Positions 8,495-18,416 of a stretch of 64,000 nt of DNA are shown here, one piece after another; positions within the stretch are counted from its first letter, which is position 1, and each line of letters starts with the position of its first letter. The notes beneath the pieces were generated by a model, which ran no database searches, was not told the DNA's origin, and was given only the letters and a program-made list of their open reading frames with translations. The stretch is from Prauserella_A oleivorans (GTDB lineage: Bacteria; Actinomycetota; Actinomycetes; Mycobacteriales; Pseudonocardiaceae), in the NCBI RefSeq assembly GCF_042685745.1, contig NZ_JBHUNT010000001.1, forward strand, positions 4,216,001 to 4,280,000, given 5' to 3'. Position numbers and translations under genes: made by a program.

Positions 8495-9769
8495 TCAGGC
8501 GACACCCGGGGCGCGGAGGCGGTCCAGCGCCGCGACGACGAGGGCCTCCACCCCGGTGCGCAACGTGGGGTGCGGCACGGGCGCGAACAGTGACGAGTGG
8601 TTCGACGGGACGTCGGTCTCGAACCGCCCCGTCGCCAGCGCATCCAGCACCCTGCGTTCATCCCCGCCTCCGACCAGCCAGAACACCGACGCGGCCCCGG
8701 CGGCTGCGCCGAAGTCGCCGACGTCCTCACTGCCCGTGATGAGCGGCGCGTCCCACACCCGGCCGTCCGGGAAGTGCTCCTCGAACGCCGCCCGGACGCG
8801 CTCGGTCGCCGCGGGGTCATTGCGGGTCACCGGGAACGACGCGATCGGCGTGATGTCCGGTGGCCGGGATGCGGCGGCCGCGTCGGCCTCGGCCCGCACG
8901 ATCCGCTCGACGGCGGCGAGCACGCGCGTGCGGACCTCCGGGGTGAAGCTCCGGATGTCGAGGTCGAGGGTCGCGTCGTCGGCGATGACGTTGTGCGCGG
9001 AGCCGACATGCAGGGAACCCACGGTCACCACGGCCTGCTCGGTGGCGGCCAGCTCCCGGGAGACGATGGTCTGCAGGCGCAGCACCACCGAGGCGGCGAG
9101 CACGGCCGGGTCGACCGTGGTCTCGGGGCGCGAACCGTGTCCGCCGCGGCCGTGCAGGGTGACGCGCAGCGCGTCGGTCGCGGCCATGAGCACGTCCGGG
9201 CGGGTGAGGACCCAGCCTGCCGGTGCCGGGGTGACGTGCTGGCCGAACACGACGTCCGGCGTCCCCACCCGGTCGAAGAGCCCGTCGTCGATCATGGCCC
9301 GGGCGCCGCGACCCACCTCCTCGGCGGGCTGGAACACCGCGACCAGCGTGCCCGACCAGGACGCGCGGACCTCCGCCAGCAGCGACGCGGCCCCGCACAG
9401 CCACGTGACGTGCATGTCGTGCCCGCACGCGTGCATGACGGGCACCTGCCTGCCCTCGGTGTCCACCGCGCGGGCGGTGCTGGCGTAGGCGAGACCCGTG
9501 CGTTCCTCCACCGGCAGGGCGTCCATGTCCGCGCGCAGCAGGACCGTCGGCCCGTCTCCCCGACGCAGGACTCCGGCCACCCCCGTCCCGCCGATACCCG
9601 TGTGCACGGTGTAGCCGTCCGCGCGCAGCCTGCGCGCGACGACGGCGGCGGTACGGGTCTCGGCAAAGGCCAGCTCGGGATGCCGGTGCAGGTCGACGTA
9701 GAGGCGCTCCAGCGCGGGCAGTCGCGCGTCCAGACCGGCCAGGACGTGCGCGGCACGCGAGTTCCCCAT
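8495..9769 (-). CDS. M20-family amidohydrolase (metallopeptidase)
   Basis: A 424-residue zinc amidohydrolase of the M20D group (hippurate, IAA-amino acid or N-acyl amino acid hydrolases). Metal ligands and catalytic residues are recognisable in VLLRADMDALPVEE and HACGHDMHVTWL, the general base in FQPAEEVG, and a late His in GSEDVGDFG and NHSSLF. The dimerisation domain is in the middle (GRGGHGSRPETTVDP). It probably removes an acyl group from an amino acid or a small peptide; the substrate is not predictable. It may be cotranscribed with the DUF3099 gene 17 bp downstream. It is divergent from the methyltransferase at 9826. Confidence 0.9.
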   Translation of the reverse strand: MGNSRAAHVLAGLDARLPALERLYVDLHRHPELAFAETRTAAVVARRLRADGYTVHTGIGGTGVAGVLRRGDGPTVLLRADMDALPVEERTGLAYASTARAVDTEGRQVPVMHACGHDMHVTWLCGAASLLAEVRASWSGTLVAVFQPAEEVGRGARAMIDDGLFDRVGTPDVVFGQHVTPAPAGWVLTRPDVLMAATDALRVTLHGRGGHGSRPETTVDPAVLAASVVLRLQTIVSRELAATEQAVVTVGSLHVGSAHNVIADDATLDLDIRSFTPEVRTRVLAAVERIVRAEADAAAASRPPDITPIASFPVTRNDPAATERVRAAFEEHFPDGRVWDAPLITGSEDVGDFGAAAGAASVFWLVGGGDERRVLDALATGRFETDVPSNHSSLFAPVPHPTLRTGVEALVVAALDRLRAPGVA

Positions 9770-9825
9770 GCGCCCATCTGACCACGCACCGCGTGGGCCC
9801 GCCTACCGTGCGACGATGACACACC

Positions 9826-11340
9826 GTGAACGGTGACCTTCCCGAGTTGACCACCGACGTCTGTGCCCGCCTGCGGGAGGCCTTCCGGCGCGCCCACTAC
9901 GACGCCGACGGTGTGGTCGAGGTCCTCGGCGCCGCCGCCCACGCCGCCCTCGGCCGGGGCGAGCCGGTCCCGGCGCTGCGCGCCAGCCGCGACGCAGGCG
10001 ACCTCGGCACGTTGATCCGGCTGTTCCTGCTCGGGTTCGCCGAGCCTGCCGGCGAGGTCCGCTCCGCGTTCGCCCCGCTCGACCTCGCCGACGCCGTGGC
10101 CGCCGGGGTGCTGCGCCCCGACGACGAGGATCCCGGCCGCCTGCGCGCCGGGCTGGACATCCGCCCGCACGGCGACGAGCAGGGATCGTGGTGGGTGGTA
10201 GCCGACCTCGACTCCGACCAGCTCGGCCGTCCGGTCGCGGAGGATCACGTGCTGGGCGTGGGGCATGCGTCGCTGAGTCTCATCCGGGCCACCAGCAGGC
10301 GCCCGGTGGGGTCCCTGCTCGACGTCGGCACCGGGAACGGCGTCCAGATCCTGCACGCCAGCAGGCACGCCGAGCGGCTCACCGCGACCGACGTCTCACC
10401 GCGCGCGCTCGCCCTCGCCCGGGCGACGTTCCTGCTCAACGAGCTGGATGTGGAGCTGCTCCAGGGTGAGTGGTTCGCCCCGGTGGCGCGGCGGACGTTC
10501 GACCAGATCGTGTGCAACCCGCCGTTCGTCGTGGGCCCGCCCCGCGTGGACTACGTCTACCGTGACTCCGGGCTCGCCGGCGACGACGCCAGCGCCCTCG
10601 TCGTCCGGCAGCTGCCGTCGTTCCTCACCGACGGCGGCGTGGGCCACCTTCTGGCGTCGTGGCTCCACGTGGGCGGTGAGGACTGGTCCGACCGGGTCAC
10701 CCGGTGGCTGCCGCACGGCACGGACGCGTGGTTCGTCCAGCGGGACGTCGCCGACCCCGCGCTGTACGTCGGCACGTGGCTACGGGACGCCGGCATCGAC
10801 CCACGCTCGCCCGAGGGCATCGCGAAGGCCGGCGCGTGGCTCGACTGGTTCGCCGACCACGACGTGCGCGGGATCGGTTTCGGCTTCGTGACCCTGCGGC
10901 GCACCGGGTCCACGCCGACGATCGTGTGTGAGGACCTCCGCCAGGCCTACGACGACCCGCTCGGCGCCGAGTCGGCCGCCTGGCTCGACCGCGTGGCGTG
11001 GTTGCGCGAGCACGAGGCGCACAGCGACGAGGCCCTGCTCGGCACGGCGTTCCGGGTCCCCGACACCGTGGTGCTGGAGCGCATCGAGGCCGTCGGCGAC
11101 GAGGGCTGGGCCACGACGGTCCGCCGCCTGCATCGCACCGATGGGCCCGGCTGGCAGCACGAGGTCGACGAGCTCACCGCGGCACTGCTCGCCGGCTGCC
11201 GCGGGGTGCTGCCGTTGTCGGATCTGCTGGACCTGCTGGCCGCCGCGCACGGCGAGGACCCGGAAACCCTCCGGGAGTCGGCATTGCCGGTGGTGCGCGA
11301 ACTCGTCCGGCACGGGATGCTGGAGGTGACCGGGAGATGA
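9826..11340 (+). CDS. SAM-dependent methyltransferase with N-terminal DUF7059 domain
   Basis: A 504-residue protein. Residues about 1-150 form the helical, winged-helix-like N-terminal domain of the DUF7059 type. A class I methyltransferase domain follows, with motif I LLDVGTGNGVQILHA (about 165-180) and the N6/N5-glutamine or adenine-type motif NPPF (about 232-235), as in HemK/PrmC and RlmG-type enzymes. Residues 330-504 are an extra C-terminal region. The NPPF motif points to methylation of an amide or base nitrogen in protein or RNA; the target is unknown. The GTG start at 9826 follows the divergent amidohydrolase. Its stop overlaps the dtd start by ATGA, so the two are coupled, consistent with a translation-related role. 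Confidence 0.88.
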   Translation: MNGDLPELTTDVCARLREAFRRAHYDADGVVEVLGAAAHAALGRGEPVPALRASRDAGDLGTLIRLFLLGFAEPAGEVRSAFAPLDLADAVAAGVLRPDDEDPGRLRAGLDIRPHGDEQGSWWVVADLDSDQLGRPVAEDHVLGVGHASLSLIRATSRRPVGSLLDVGTGNGVQILHASRHAERLTATDVSPRALALARATFLLNELDVELLQGEWFAPVARRTFDQIVCNPPFVVGPPRVDYVYRDSGLAGDDASALVVRQLPSFLTDGGVGHLLASWLHVGGEDWSDRVTRWLPHGTDAWFVQRDVADPALYVGTWLRDAGIDPRSPEGIAKAGAWLDWFADHDVRGIGFGFVTLRRTGSTPTIVCEDLRQAYDDPLGAESAAWLDRVAWLREHEAHSDEALLGTAFRVPDTVVLERIEAVGDEGWATTVRRLHRTDGPGWQHEVDELTAALLAGCRGVLPLSDLLDLLAAAHGEDPETLRESALPVVRELVRHGMLEVTGR

Positions 11341-11762
11341 GGGCGGTGGCGGCCCGGGTGACCGAAGCCAGCGTCACCGTGGACGGCGACGTCGTCGGCG
11401 CGATCGACGAACCGGGTTTGTTGGTTTTGCTGGGAATTCACGCCGACGACACACCGGACAAAGCGGCCACAATGGCTCGGAAGCTGTACGAGCTTCGCAT
11501 TCTGCGCGGCGAGGAATCATGCGCGACCGCGCATGCGCCGCTGCTTGTCGTCAGCCAGTTCACCCTGTACGGCGACACCCGGAAAGGCCGCCGTCCATCG
11601 TGGACGGCCGCGGCCAGGCCGGAGACGGCGGAGAAACTCGTCGACGCCGTCGTGGCCTCCCTGCGCGAGCGCGGCGCGACCGTGGCGACGGGGCTATTCG
11701 GCGCGATGATGGCCGTGCACAGCGTGAACGACGGTCCGTTCACGGTACTCGTCGAAGTCTGA
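11337..11762 (+). CDS. dtd: D-aminoacyl-tRNA deacylase
   Basis: A 141-residue protein that hydrolyses D-amino acids (and glycine) mischarged on tRNA. Both family signatures are present: the S-Q-x-T motif as SQFT at 73-76 and the cross-subunit G-cis-P motif as NDGPFTV near 131-137, which confers chiral rejection of L-aminoacyl-tRNA. The length equals the usual 140-150 residues. The start overlaps the upstream methyltransferase stop by four bases (ATGA). A short hairpin follows the stop codon. Confidence 0.95.
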   Translation: MRAVAARVTEASVTVDGDVVGAIDEPGLLVLLGIHADDTPDKAATMARKLYELRILRGEESCATAHAPLLVVSQFTLYGDTRKGRRPSWTAAARPETAEKLVDAVVASLRERGATVATGLFGAMMAVHSVNDGPFTVLVEV

Positions 11763-11782
11763 GGCGCGGTCGAGACCGCGCC
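11763..11782 (+). terminator. Short hairpin after dtd
   Basis: GGCGCGGT at 11763-11770 pairs perfectly with ACCGCGCC at 11775-11782 around a 4-base loop, directly after the dtd stop codon. It may separate dtd from sigB, but it is short and lacks a T tract. Confidence 0.45.
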
Positions 11783-11870
11783 CGCCACCGGCTTCCCGGT
11801 GCCCACTCGCACGGCTGCCGAAACCTCGCGCTTGCTCGAACGTGAGCCACTCAACACGCCTCAACGGACC

Positions 11871-11897
11871 GGGAACGATTTCGCGGACACCGACGTT
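11871..11897 (+). promoter_or_regulatory. ECF-type (SigR/SigH-like) promoter of sigB
   Basis: GGGAACG at 11871-11877 is separated by 16 bases from CGTT at 11894-11897. This fits the known consensus of SigR in Streptomyces and SigH in mycobacteria (GGGAAY-N16/17-CGTT). It lies about 120 bp before the sigB start codon, the sort of distance expected for a leader. In mycobacteria sigB is itself driven by ECF sigma factors, so the context agrees. Confidence 0.6.
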
Positions 11898-12018
11898 GTT
11901 CGAGATGTCCAGCACGAACGCTGGGCCGCGCGCAGGGGTTCCACAGGCCTTGGTGCGCGGCGCGCAATGCGGGCACGAGCACCGCATGAGACGTGAGCCC
12001 GTTGACCGGGGAGGCAGA

Positions 12019-13047
12019 ATGTCCGTCCAGACTCTCGACCGTGAGGCCCGCGGGATCCGCGAGCGGAACATCCCGATGGCCGCCGTCGAGGACGTGGCGC
12101 CCGCGCCAGCAGAGGAGCCCGATCTCGACGCCCAGGGTCCGGCCGCGGACCTCGTCCGCGTGTACCTCAACGGCATCGGCAAGACCGCGCTGCTGAGCGC
12201 GGAGGAAGAAGTCGACCTGGCCAAGCGGATCGAAGCCGGGGTGTTCGCCCAGCACGTGCTGGACACCGACCCCGAGCTCTCCGACGAACGCCGGTCCGAG
12301 CTGCGTGCCATCGTCCGGGACGGCAGGCGGGCCAAGAACCACCTGCTGCAGGCCAACCTCCGCCTGGTGGTGTCGCTGGCCAAGCGCTACACCGGCCGCG
12401 GCATGCCGCTGCTCGACCTCATCCAGGAAGGCAACCTCGGCCTGATCCGCGCCGTGGAGAAGTTCGACTACTCCAAGGGCTTCAAGTTCTCCACCTACGC
12501 GACGTGGTGGATCCGGCAGGCCATCACGCGGGGCATGGCCGACCAGGGCCGCACCATCCGCCTACCCGTCCACCTCGTGGAGCAGGTGAACAAGCTCGCG
12601 CGCATCAAACGCGACCTGCACCAGAAGCTCGGCCGTGAGGCCACCAACGAGGAACTGGCCGCCGAATCGGGCATCGCCCCGGAGAAGGTCGCGAACCTGC
12701 TCGACCACGCCCGCGACCCCGTCAGCCTCGACATGCCGGTCGGCAACGAGGAGGACGCCCCGCTGGGCGACTTCATCGAGGATTCCGACGCCACGGACGC
12801 CGAGAACGCCGTCATCTCCGGGCTCCTCCAGGACGACATGCGTCGTGTGCTGGCGACCCTCGACGACCGCGAGCAGCACGTCATCCGGCTGCGCTACGGC
12901 CTCGACGACGGCCAGCCGCGCACGCTCGACCAGATCGGCAAGCACTTCGGGCTCTCCCGGGAGCGAGTCCGCCAGATCGAGCGCGAGGTCATGGTCAAGC
13001 TCCGGCAGGGCGAGCGGGCCGCGAAACTCCGCGCCTACGCGAGCTGA
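12019..13047 (+). CDS. sigB: Group 2 RNA polymerase sigma factor, SigB type
   Basis: A 342-residue sigma-70 family protein. Region 1.2 begins at DLVRVYLNGIGKTALLSAEEEVDLAKRIE; region 2 is complete (LRLVVSLAKRYTGRGMPLLDLIQEGNLGLIRAVEKFD, then YATWWIRQAITRGMADQGRTIRLP); region 3 follows; region 4.2 ends with SRERVRQIEREVMVKLR. It lacks the long acidic N-terminus of the primary factor, so it is a principal-like (group 2) factor, closest to mycobacterial SigB, used in stress and stationary phase. The ATG at 12019 is chosen because GGGGAGG precedes it; the frame is open further upstream. The SigR/SigH-like promoter upstream suggests induction by oxidative or envelope stress. Confidence 0.93.
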   Translation: MSVQTLDREARGIRERNIPMAAVEDVAPAPAEEPDLDAQGPAADLVRVYLNGIGKTALLSAEEEVDLAKRIEAGVFAQHVLDTDPELSDERRSELRAIVRDGRRAKNHLLQANLRLVVSLAKRYTGRGMPLLDLIQEGNLGLIRAVEKFDYSKGFKFSTYATWWIRQAITRGMADQGRTIRLPVHLVEQVNKLARIKRDLHQKLGREATNEELAAESGIAPEKVANLLDHARDPVSLDMPVGNEEDAPLGDFIEDSDATDAENAVISGLLQDDMRRVLATLDDREQHVIRLRYGLDDGQPRTLDQIGKHFGLSRERVRQIEREVMVKLRQGERAAKLRAYAS

Positions 13048-13435
13048 CGCACCGCATCACCGCTGACCCCACCACCAGAGCCGCGCCGACTATGACGCGG
13101 GTCACGAGACGACCGAAATGCCTGGTCAGCGCATCTGGCGGCAGCCCAGCGTCCGGACGAACGGACGTCGCCGCCCCCAGTGGCGCAACCATTCGGCGAC
13201 GTGCACGTCTTCAGAAGTGGGGTTAGGGCAATGCGGCGCGTGTCCACGGTGCGCACCGCTGTCCCTTGAGAAGGCCGGGTCCCTCGGGGTGGGGCCCGGC
13301 CTTCCGCTCGTCCGGGCCCGTCTTCGGTGTGCGGGCGGGTGATCTGCGTCGCGCGTGACCACCGGCGCGGTCCGGGCGAGCACGCGCCGTTGTACGGTCG
13401 AATCCCCTTTGACCACGTGCGACGGAGCCCGAGCA
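13048..13435 (+). other. Gene-free stretch between sigB and fumarase
   Basis: The 388 bases after sigB hold no convincing gene. A hairpin terminator lies at 13271-13303. The last hundred bases should hold the fumarase promoter; CGTTGTACGGTCG near 13389 is a weak candidate. I see no tRNA or known RNA in the remainder. Confidence 0.5.
13271..13303 (+). terminator. Hairpin terminator upstream of fumarase
   Basis: AAGGCCGGG at 13271-13279 pairs with CCCGGCCTT at 13295-13303 around a loop of about 15 bases, with some further pairing inside it. It stands 220 bp after sigB and 130 bp before fumarase, so it probably ends the sigB transcript. Confidence 0.6.
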
Positions 13436-15554
<2,119 letters not shown>

Positions 15555-15574
15555 GGCGCCACCTGCAGCCGCGG

Positions 15575-16033
15575 TCAGTCCGTTCGCTGGACGTACTCGA
15601 GCACCAGCAGGCGGTCACCGAGCGGCGCGTCCAGCCGGACGGTGATCGGCGGGTACCGCATGTCCATGGTGCACATGACGTTCTTGTCCGCGGGCTTCGT
15701 CTCGGTCATGGTGACCGTGACCCGGTCGCCGCGCTGCTCCCCCACTTCGGCGCCGGCCTTGCTGCAGCCGCCTTCCTGCCCGGTGATGACCAGCGTGGAC
15801 CCCTCGGCCCGCACGTCGGCCGGATAGCCCTTCGGGAGCCCGGTGGTGTCGAGCTGGGCCGCGGGCACCTGGCCGCCCCCGTCGGCGGGCGGCTCGGCGG
15901 GCTGGCGGCCCGGCATCTTCGTCAGCTCCTGCGAGGCCGGAGGCGACTCGACGGGCGCGGGCTGATCCTGGCCGCACCCCGTCAGCACGAGCACGCCGGC
16001 GGCGACACCGATGATCGTCTCTTTCCACCTCAT
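15575..16033 (-). CDS. Secreted lipoprotein, function unknown
   Basis: A 152-residue protein with a signal peptide (MRWKETIIGVAAGVLVLTG) ending in the lipobox LTGC, so Cys20 should be lipidated. The mature part starts with a Pro-rich linker (residues 25-65). It continues with a compact domain with two further Cys (GGCSKAG and VMCTMDM), likely disulphide-bonded, and strands such as VTVTMTETKP and ITVRLDAPLGDRLLVLEYV. I do not recognise a named family. It starts at ATG 16033, divergent from the APC permease; the SRPBCC gene follows 20 bp downstream on the same strand. Confidence 0.8.
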   Translation of the reverse strand: MRWKETIIGVAAGVLVLTGCGQDQPAPVESPPASQELTKMPGRQPAEPPADGGGQVPAAQLDTTGLPKGYPADVRAEGSTLVITGQEGGCSKAGAEVGEQRGDRVTVTMTETKPADKNVMCTMDMRYPPITVRLDAPLGDRLLVLEYVQRTD

Positions 16034-16074
16034 GTTCGACTGGACGTAACTGCCCCGGCGGTAGGTTGCACGGC

Positions 16075-17304
16075 ATGAGCACGGACCGGCTGGCGCGCAG
16101 GCTCGGCACGGGCGACGCCGTGGTGGTGGGGCTCAGCGCGATGATCGGCGCGGGCGTGTTCACGGCGTTCGCCCCGGCGGCCGCCGCGGCGGGCAGCGGC
16201 CTGCTGCTCGGCCTCGCCATCGCCGCGGTGGTGGCCTACTGCAACGCGACGTCGTCGGCACGCCTGGCCATCCGCTATCCTGAGTCCGGCGGAACGTACG
16301 TGTACGGCCGGGAACGGCTCGGCCCGTTCTGGGGCTACCTGGCGGGCTGGGGTTTCGTCGTCGGCAAGACGGCGAGCTGCGCCGCCATGGCACTCACCGT
16401 CCTGGCCTACGCGGCACCGGGGCTGGGACAGCCGTGGCGGGGCCTGCTCGCCGTGGCCGTGGTCGCGGCGCTGACGGCGCTGAACTACCGCGGCGTGCGG
16501 CGCTCCACCCGGGCCGCGACGGTGCTGGTGACGCTGAGTCTCCTCGCGCTCGGCGTGGCGGTGGTGGCGGTGCTGGTGGCAGGTGGCCCGAGCGCGCACC
16601 GCCTGCTCCCCCTCGCCGGGACGGGTGCCACCGGCATCCTGGAGGCGGCCGGGCTGCTGTTCTTCGCCTTCGCCGGGTACGCCCGCGTCGCGACGCTCGG
16701 CGAGGAGGTCCGCGACCCTGCCCGCACCATTCCGAGGGCGATCGCGTGGGCGTTGGGCATCGTGCTCGTCGTCTACGCCGTCGTGGCGGCCGTGCTGCTG
16801 GCCCAGCTCGGTTCGTCCACTGTGGCCTCGGCCGGCGATCCGCTGGCCGTCGCCGTCGCCGCGACGGACTGGCCCGGGCTCACGCCGGTGGTCCGGACCG
16901 GTGCCGCGCTCGCCGCGCTCGGCGCGTTGCTGGCGCTGGTGCTCGGCGTCTCCCGGACGGTGCTGGCGATGGCGCGCGACGGCCACCTGCCGCGCGGACT
17001 CGCGGCCGTCCATCCGCGGTTCGGGGTCCCGCACCGGGCCGAGCTGGCCGTCGGCGCGGTCGTGGCACTGCTGGCAGCCGTCGTCGATCTGCGCGGCGCG
17101 ATCGGTTTCTCGTCGTTCGCGGTGCTGACCTACTACGCCATCGCGAACGCGAGCGCCTGGACTCTCGGCGCCCGGCGGGTCGTGCCCGCGGTCGGGTTCA
17201 CCGGTTGTGTGCTGCTGGCCGCGAGCCTGCCGGTCTCCGCCGTCCTCGCCGGTGCCGCCGTGCTCGCCGTGGGCGTGGTGGGCTACGCGCTCAGGCGTCC
17301 TTGA
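16075..17304 (+). CDS. APC-family amino acid permease
   Basis: A 409-residue membrane transporter with about 11-12 hydrophobic segments. The first helix carries the typical GLSAMIGAGVF (unwound helix 1 of the APC fold). Also typical are ESGGTYVYGRERLGPFWGYLAGW and AFAGYARVATLGEEVRDPARTIPRAI, the E-E-x-x-x-P-x-R-x-I-P-x-A-I segment after helix 6. It is probably an amino acid or polyamine uptake carrier; the substrate is unknown. ATG 16075 is the first Met near the conserved start; the frame opens slightly earlier. The last 14 bp overlap the convergent nitronate monooxygenase gene. Confidence 0.9.
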   Translation: MSTDRLARRLGTGDAVVVGLSAMIGAGVFTAFAPAAAAAGSGLLLGLAIAAVVAYCNATSSARLAIRYPESGGTYVYGRERLGPFWGYLAGWGFVVGKTASCAAMALTVLAYAAPGLGQPWRGLLAVAVVAALTALNYRGVRRSTRAATVLVTLSLLALGVAVVAVLVAGGPSAHRLLPLAGTGATGILEAAGLLFFAFAGYARVATLGEEVRDPARTIPRAIAWALGIVLVVYAVVAAVLLAQLGSSTVASAGDPLAVAVAATDWPGLTPVVRTGAALAALGALLALVLGVSRTVLAMARDGHLPRGLAAVHPRFGVPHRAELAVGAVVALLAAVVDLRGAIGFSSFAVLTYYAIANASAWTLGARRVVPAVGFTGCVLLAASLPVSAVLAGAAVLAVGVVGYALRRP

Positions 17305-18403
17305 TCGCGACGAGCCGGTCGACGGCCGTGCGGAAGCCACCGGCGAGCTCCGCCACGATGTCGGTGACGCCGCGGATCTCGGTCAGCCGCCCGACGATCT
17401 GGCCGACCGGCATGGACACCACCGACGGGTCGGCGGCGGCGTGGATCCGGTTGTGGGCGGGTGCCACGAGCAGGTTCTGCAGCGGCATCGGGAGTGGCTC
17501 CGGGGCGCCGGGCTGGGCCCACGCCTCGGTCCACCGGGTCTTGAGCAACCGCGCGGGCTTGCCGGTGTAGATCCGGGTCCGCACGGTGTCCGACGAGCCG
17601 GCGGCGACGAGTGCCTGCTGCATGGCCTCCGATTCCGGCATCGTCTCCAGATACTCCCGCGTCGCCAGCCAGATCGACCCGGTCCAGACCCCCGCGGCAC
17701 CCAGCGCGAGTGCCGCCGCGGCCTGCCTGCCGGAGCCGATGCCGCCGGCGGCGAGCACCGGTGCCCGGTCCCCCACCGCGTCGACGATCTCGGGCAACAG
17801 CACCATCGAGGCGATCTCGCCGGTGTGGCCGCCCGCCTCGTAGCCCTGGGCGACGACGAAGTCGACACCGTTGTCGACGTGCCGCACGGCGTGCTCGGCC
17901 TTGCCCGCCAGTGCGGCGACCGGGACACCGTGGTCATGCGCCTGTTCGATGACGTCCACCGGCGGCGAACCGAGTGCGTTGGCGATGAGGCGGATGGGGT
18001 GTTCGAGCGCGACCTCGACGTGCGACCGTGCCACCGAGTGCAGCCAGCCCAGCACGCCCTCCCGCTCGTCCGTGCCCGCGGGCAGTTCCGGCACCCCGAG
18101 CTCGGTGAGCGTGCGCTCGACGAACGTCTTGTGCTCGTCGGGGATCAGCTTCGTCAGGTCGGCGGGCGCGCCCTCGGCCGGGATCTTCGACGGCATGACG
18201 ACGTCCACGCCGTAGGGCTTGCCATCGGTGTTGGAGTCCATCCAGCCGAGCACCTTGTCGAGTTCCTCGGCGTCGTTGAACCGGACGCAGCCGAGCACGC
18301 CGAGCCCTCCGGCCCGGCTGATGGCGGCGGCGACGTGCTCGGACGGGGTGAAGCCGATGATCGGCACGTCGATGCCGAGGGTGTCGCACAGCGCGGTGCG
18401 CAT
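17291..18403 (-). CDS. Nitronate monooxygenase family FMN enzyme
   Basis: A 370-residue TIM-barrel flavoprotein of the nitronate monooxygenase/2-nitropropane dioxygenase family. It has ISRAGGLGVLG at the first phosphate-side loop, the signature VAQGYEAGGHTGE (active-site His), and the FMN-phosphate loops VLAAGGIGSGRQ and GAAGVWTGS. An insert of about 60 residues after PYGVDVVMPSK makes it resemble the longer mycobacterial Rv1533-type proteins rather than IpdC (Rv3553) of the sterol C/D-ring pathway, although a role like that of IpdC cannot be excluded. It follows fadD19 by 13 bp on the same strand with AGGAGG before its ATG, so it should be transcribed with fadD19 under KstR. Its steroid substrate, if any, is unknown. 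Confidence 0.85.
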   Translation of the reverse strand: MRTALCDTLGIDVPIIGFTPSEHVAAAISRAGGLGVLGCVRFNDAEELDKVLGWMDSNTDGKPYGVDVVMPSKIPAEGAPADLTKLIPDEHKTFVERTLTELGVPELPAGTDEREGVLGWLHSVARSHVEVALEHPIRLIANALGSPPVDVIEQAHDHGVPVAALAGKAEHAVRHVDNGVDFVVAQGYEAGGHTGEIASMVLLPEIVDAVGDRAPVLAAGGIGSGRQAAAALALGAAGVWTGSIWLATREYLETMPESEAMQQALVAAGSSDTVRTRIYTGKPARLLKTRWTEAWAQPGAPEPLPMPLQNLLVAPAHNRIHAAADPSVVSMPVGQIVGRLTEIRGVTDIVAELAGGFRTAVDRLVAIKDA

Positions 18404-18416
18404 GGGTGGTGTCCTC

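Noticed and set aside
17291..18403. Naming the nitronate monooxygenase ipdC
   Set aside because: The insert after PYGVDVVMPSK and the overall length fit Rv1533-type proteins better, and no ipdA/ipdB lie nearby.
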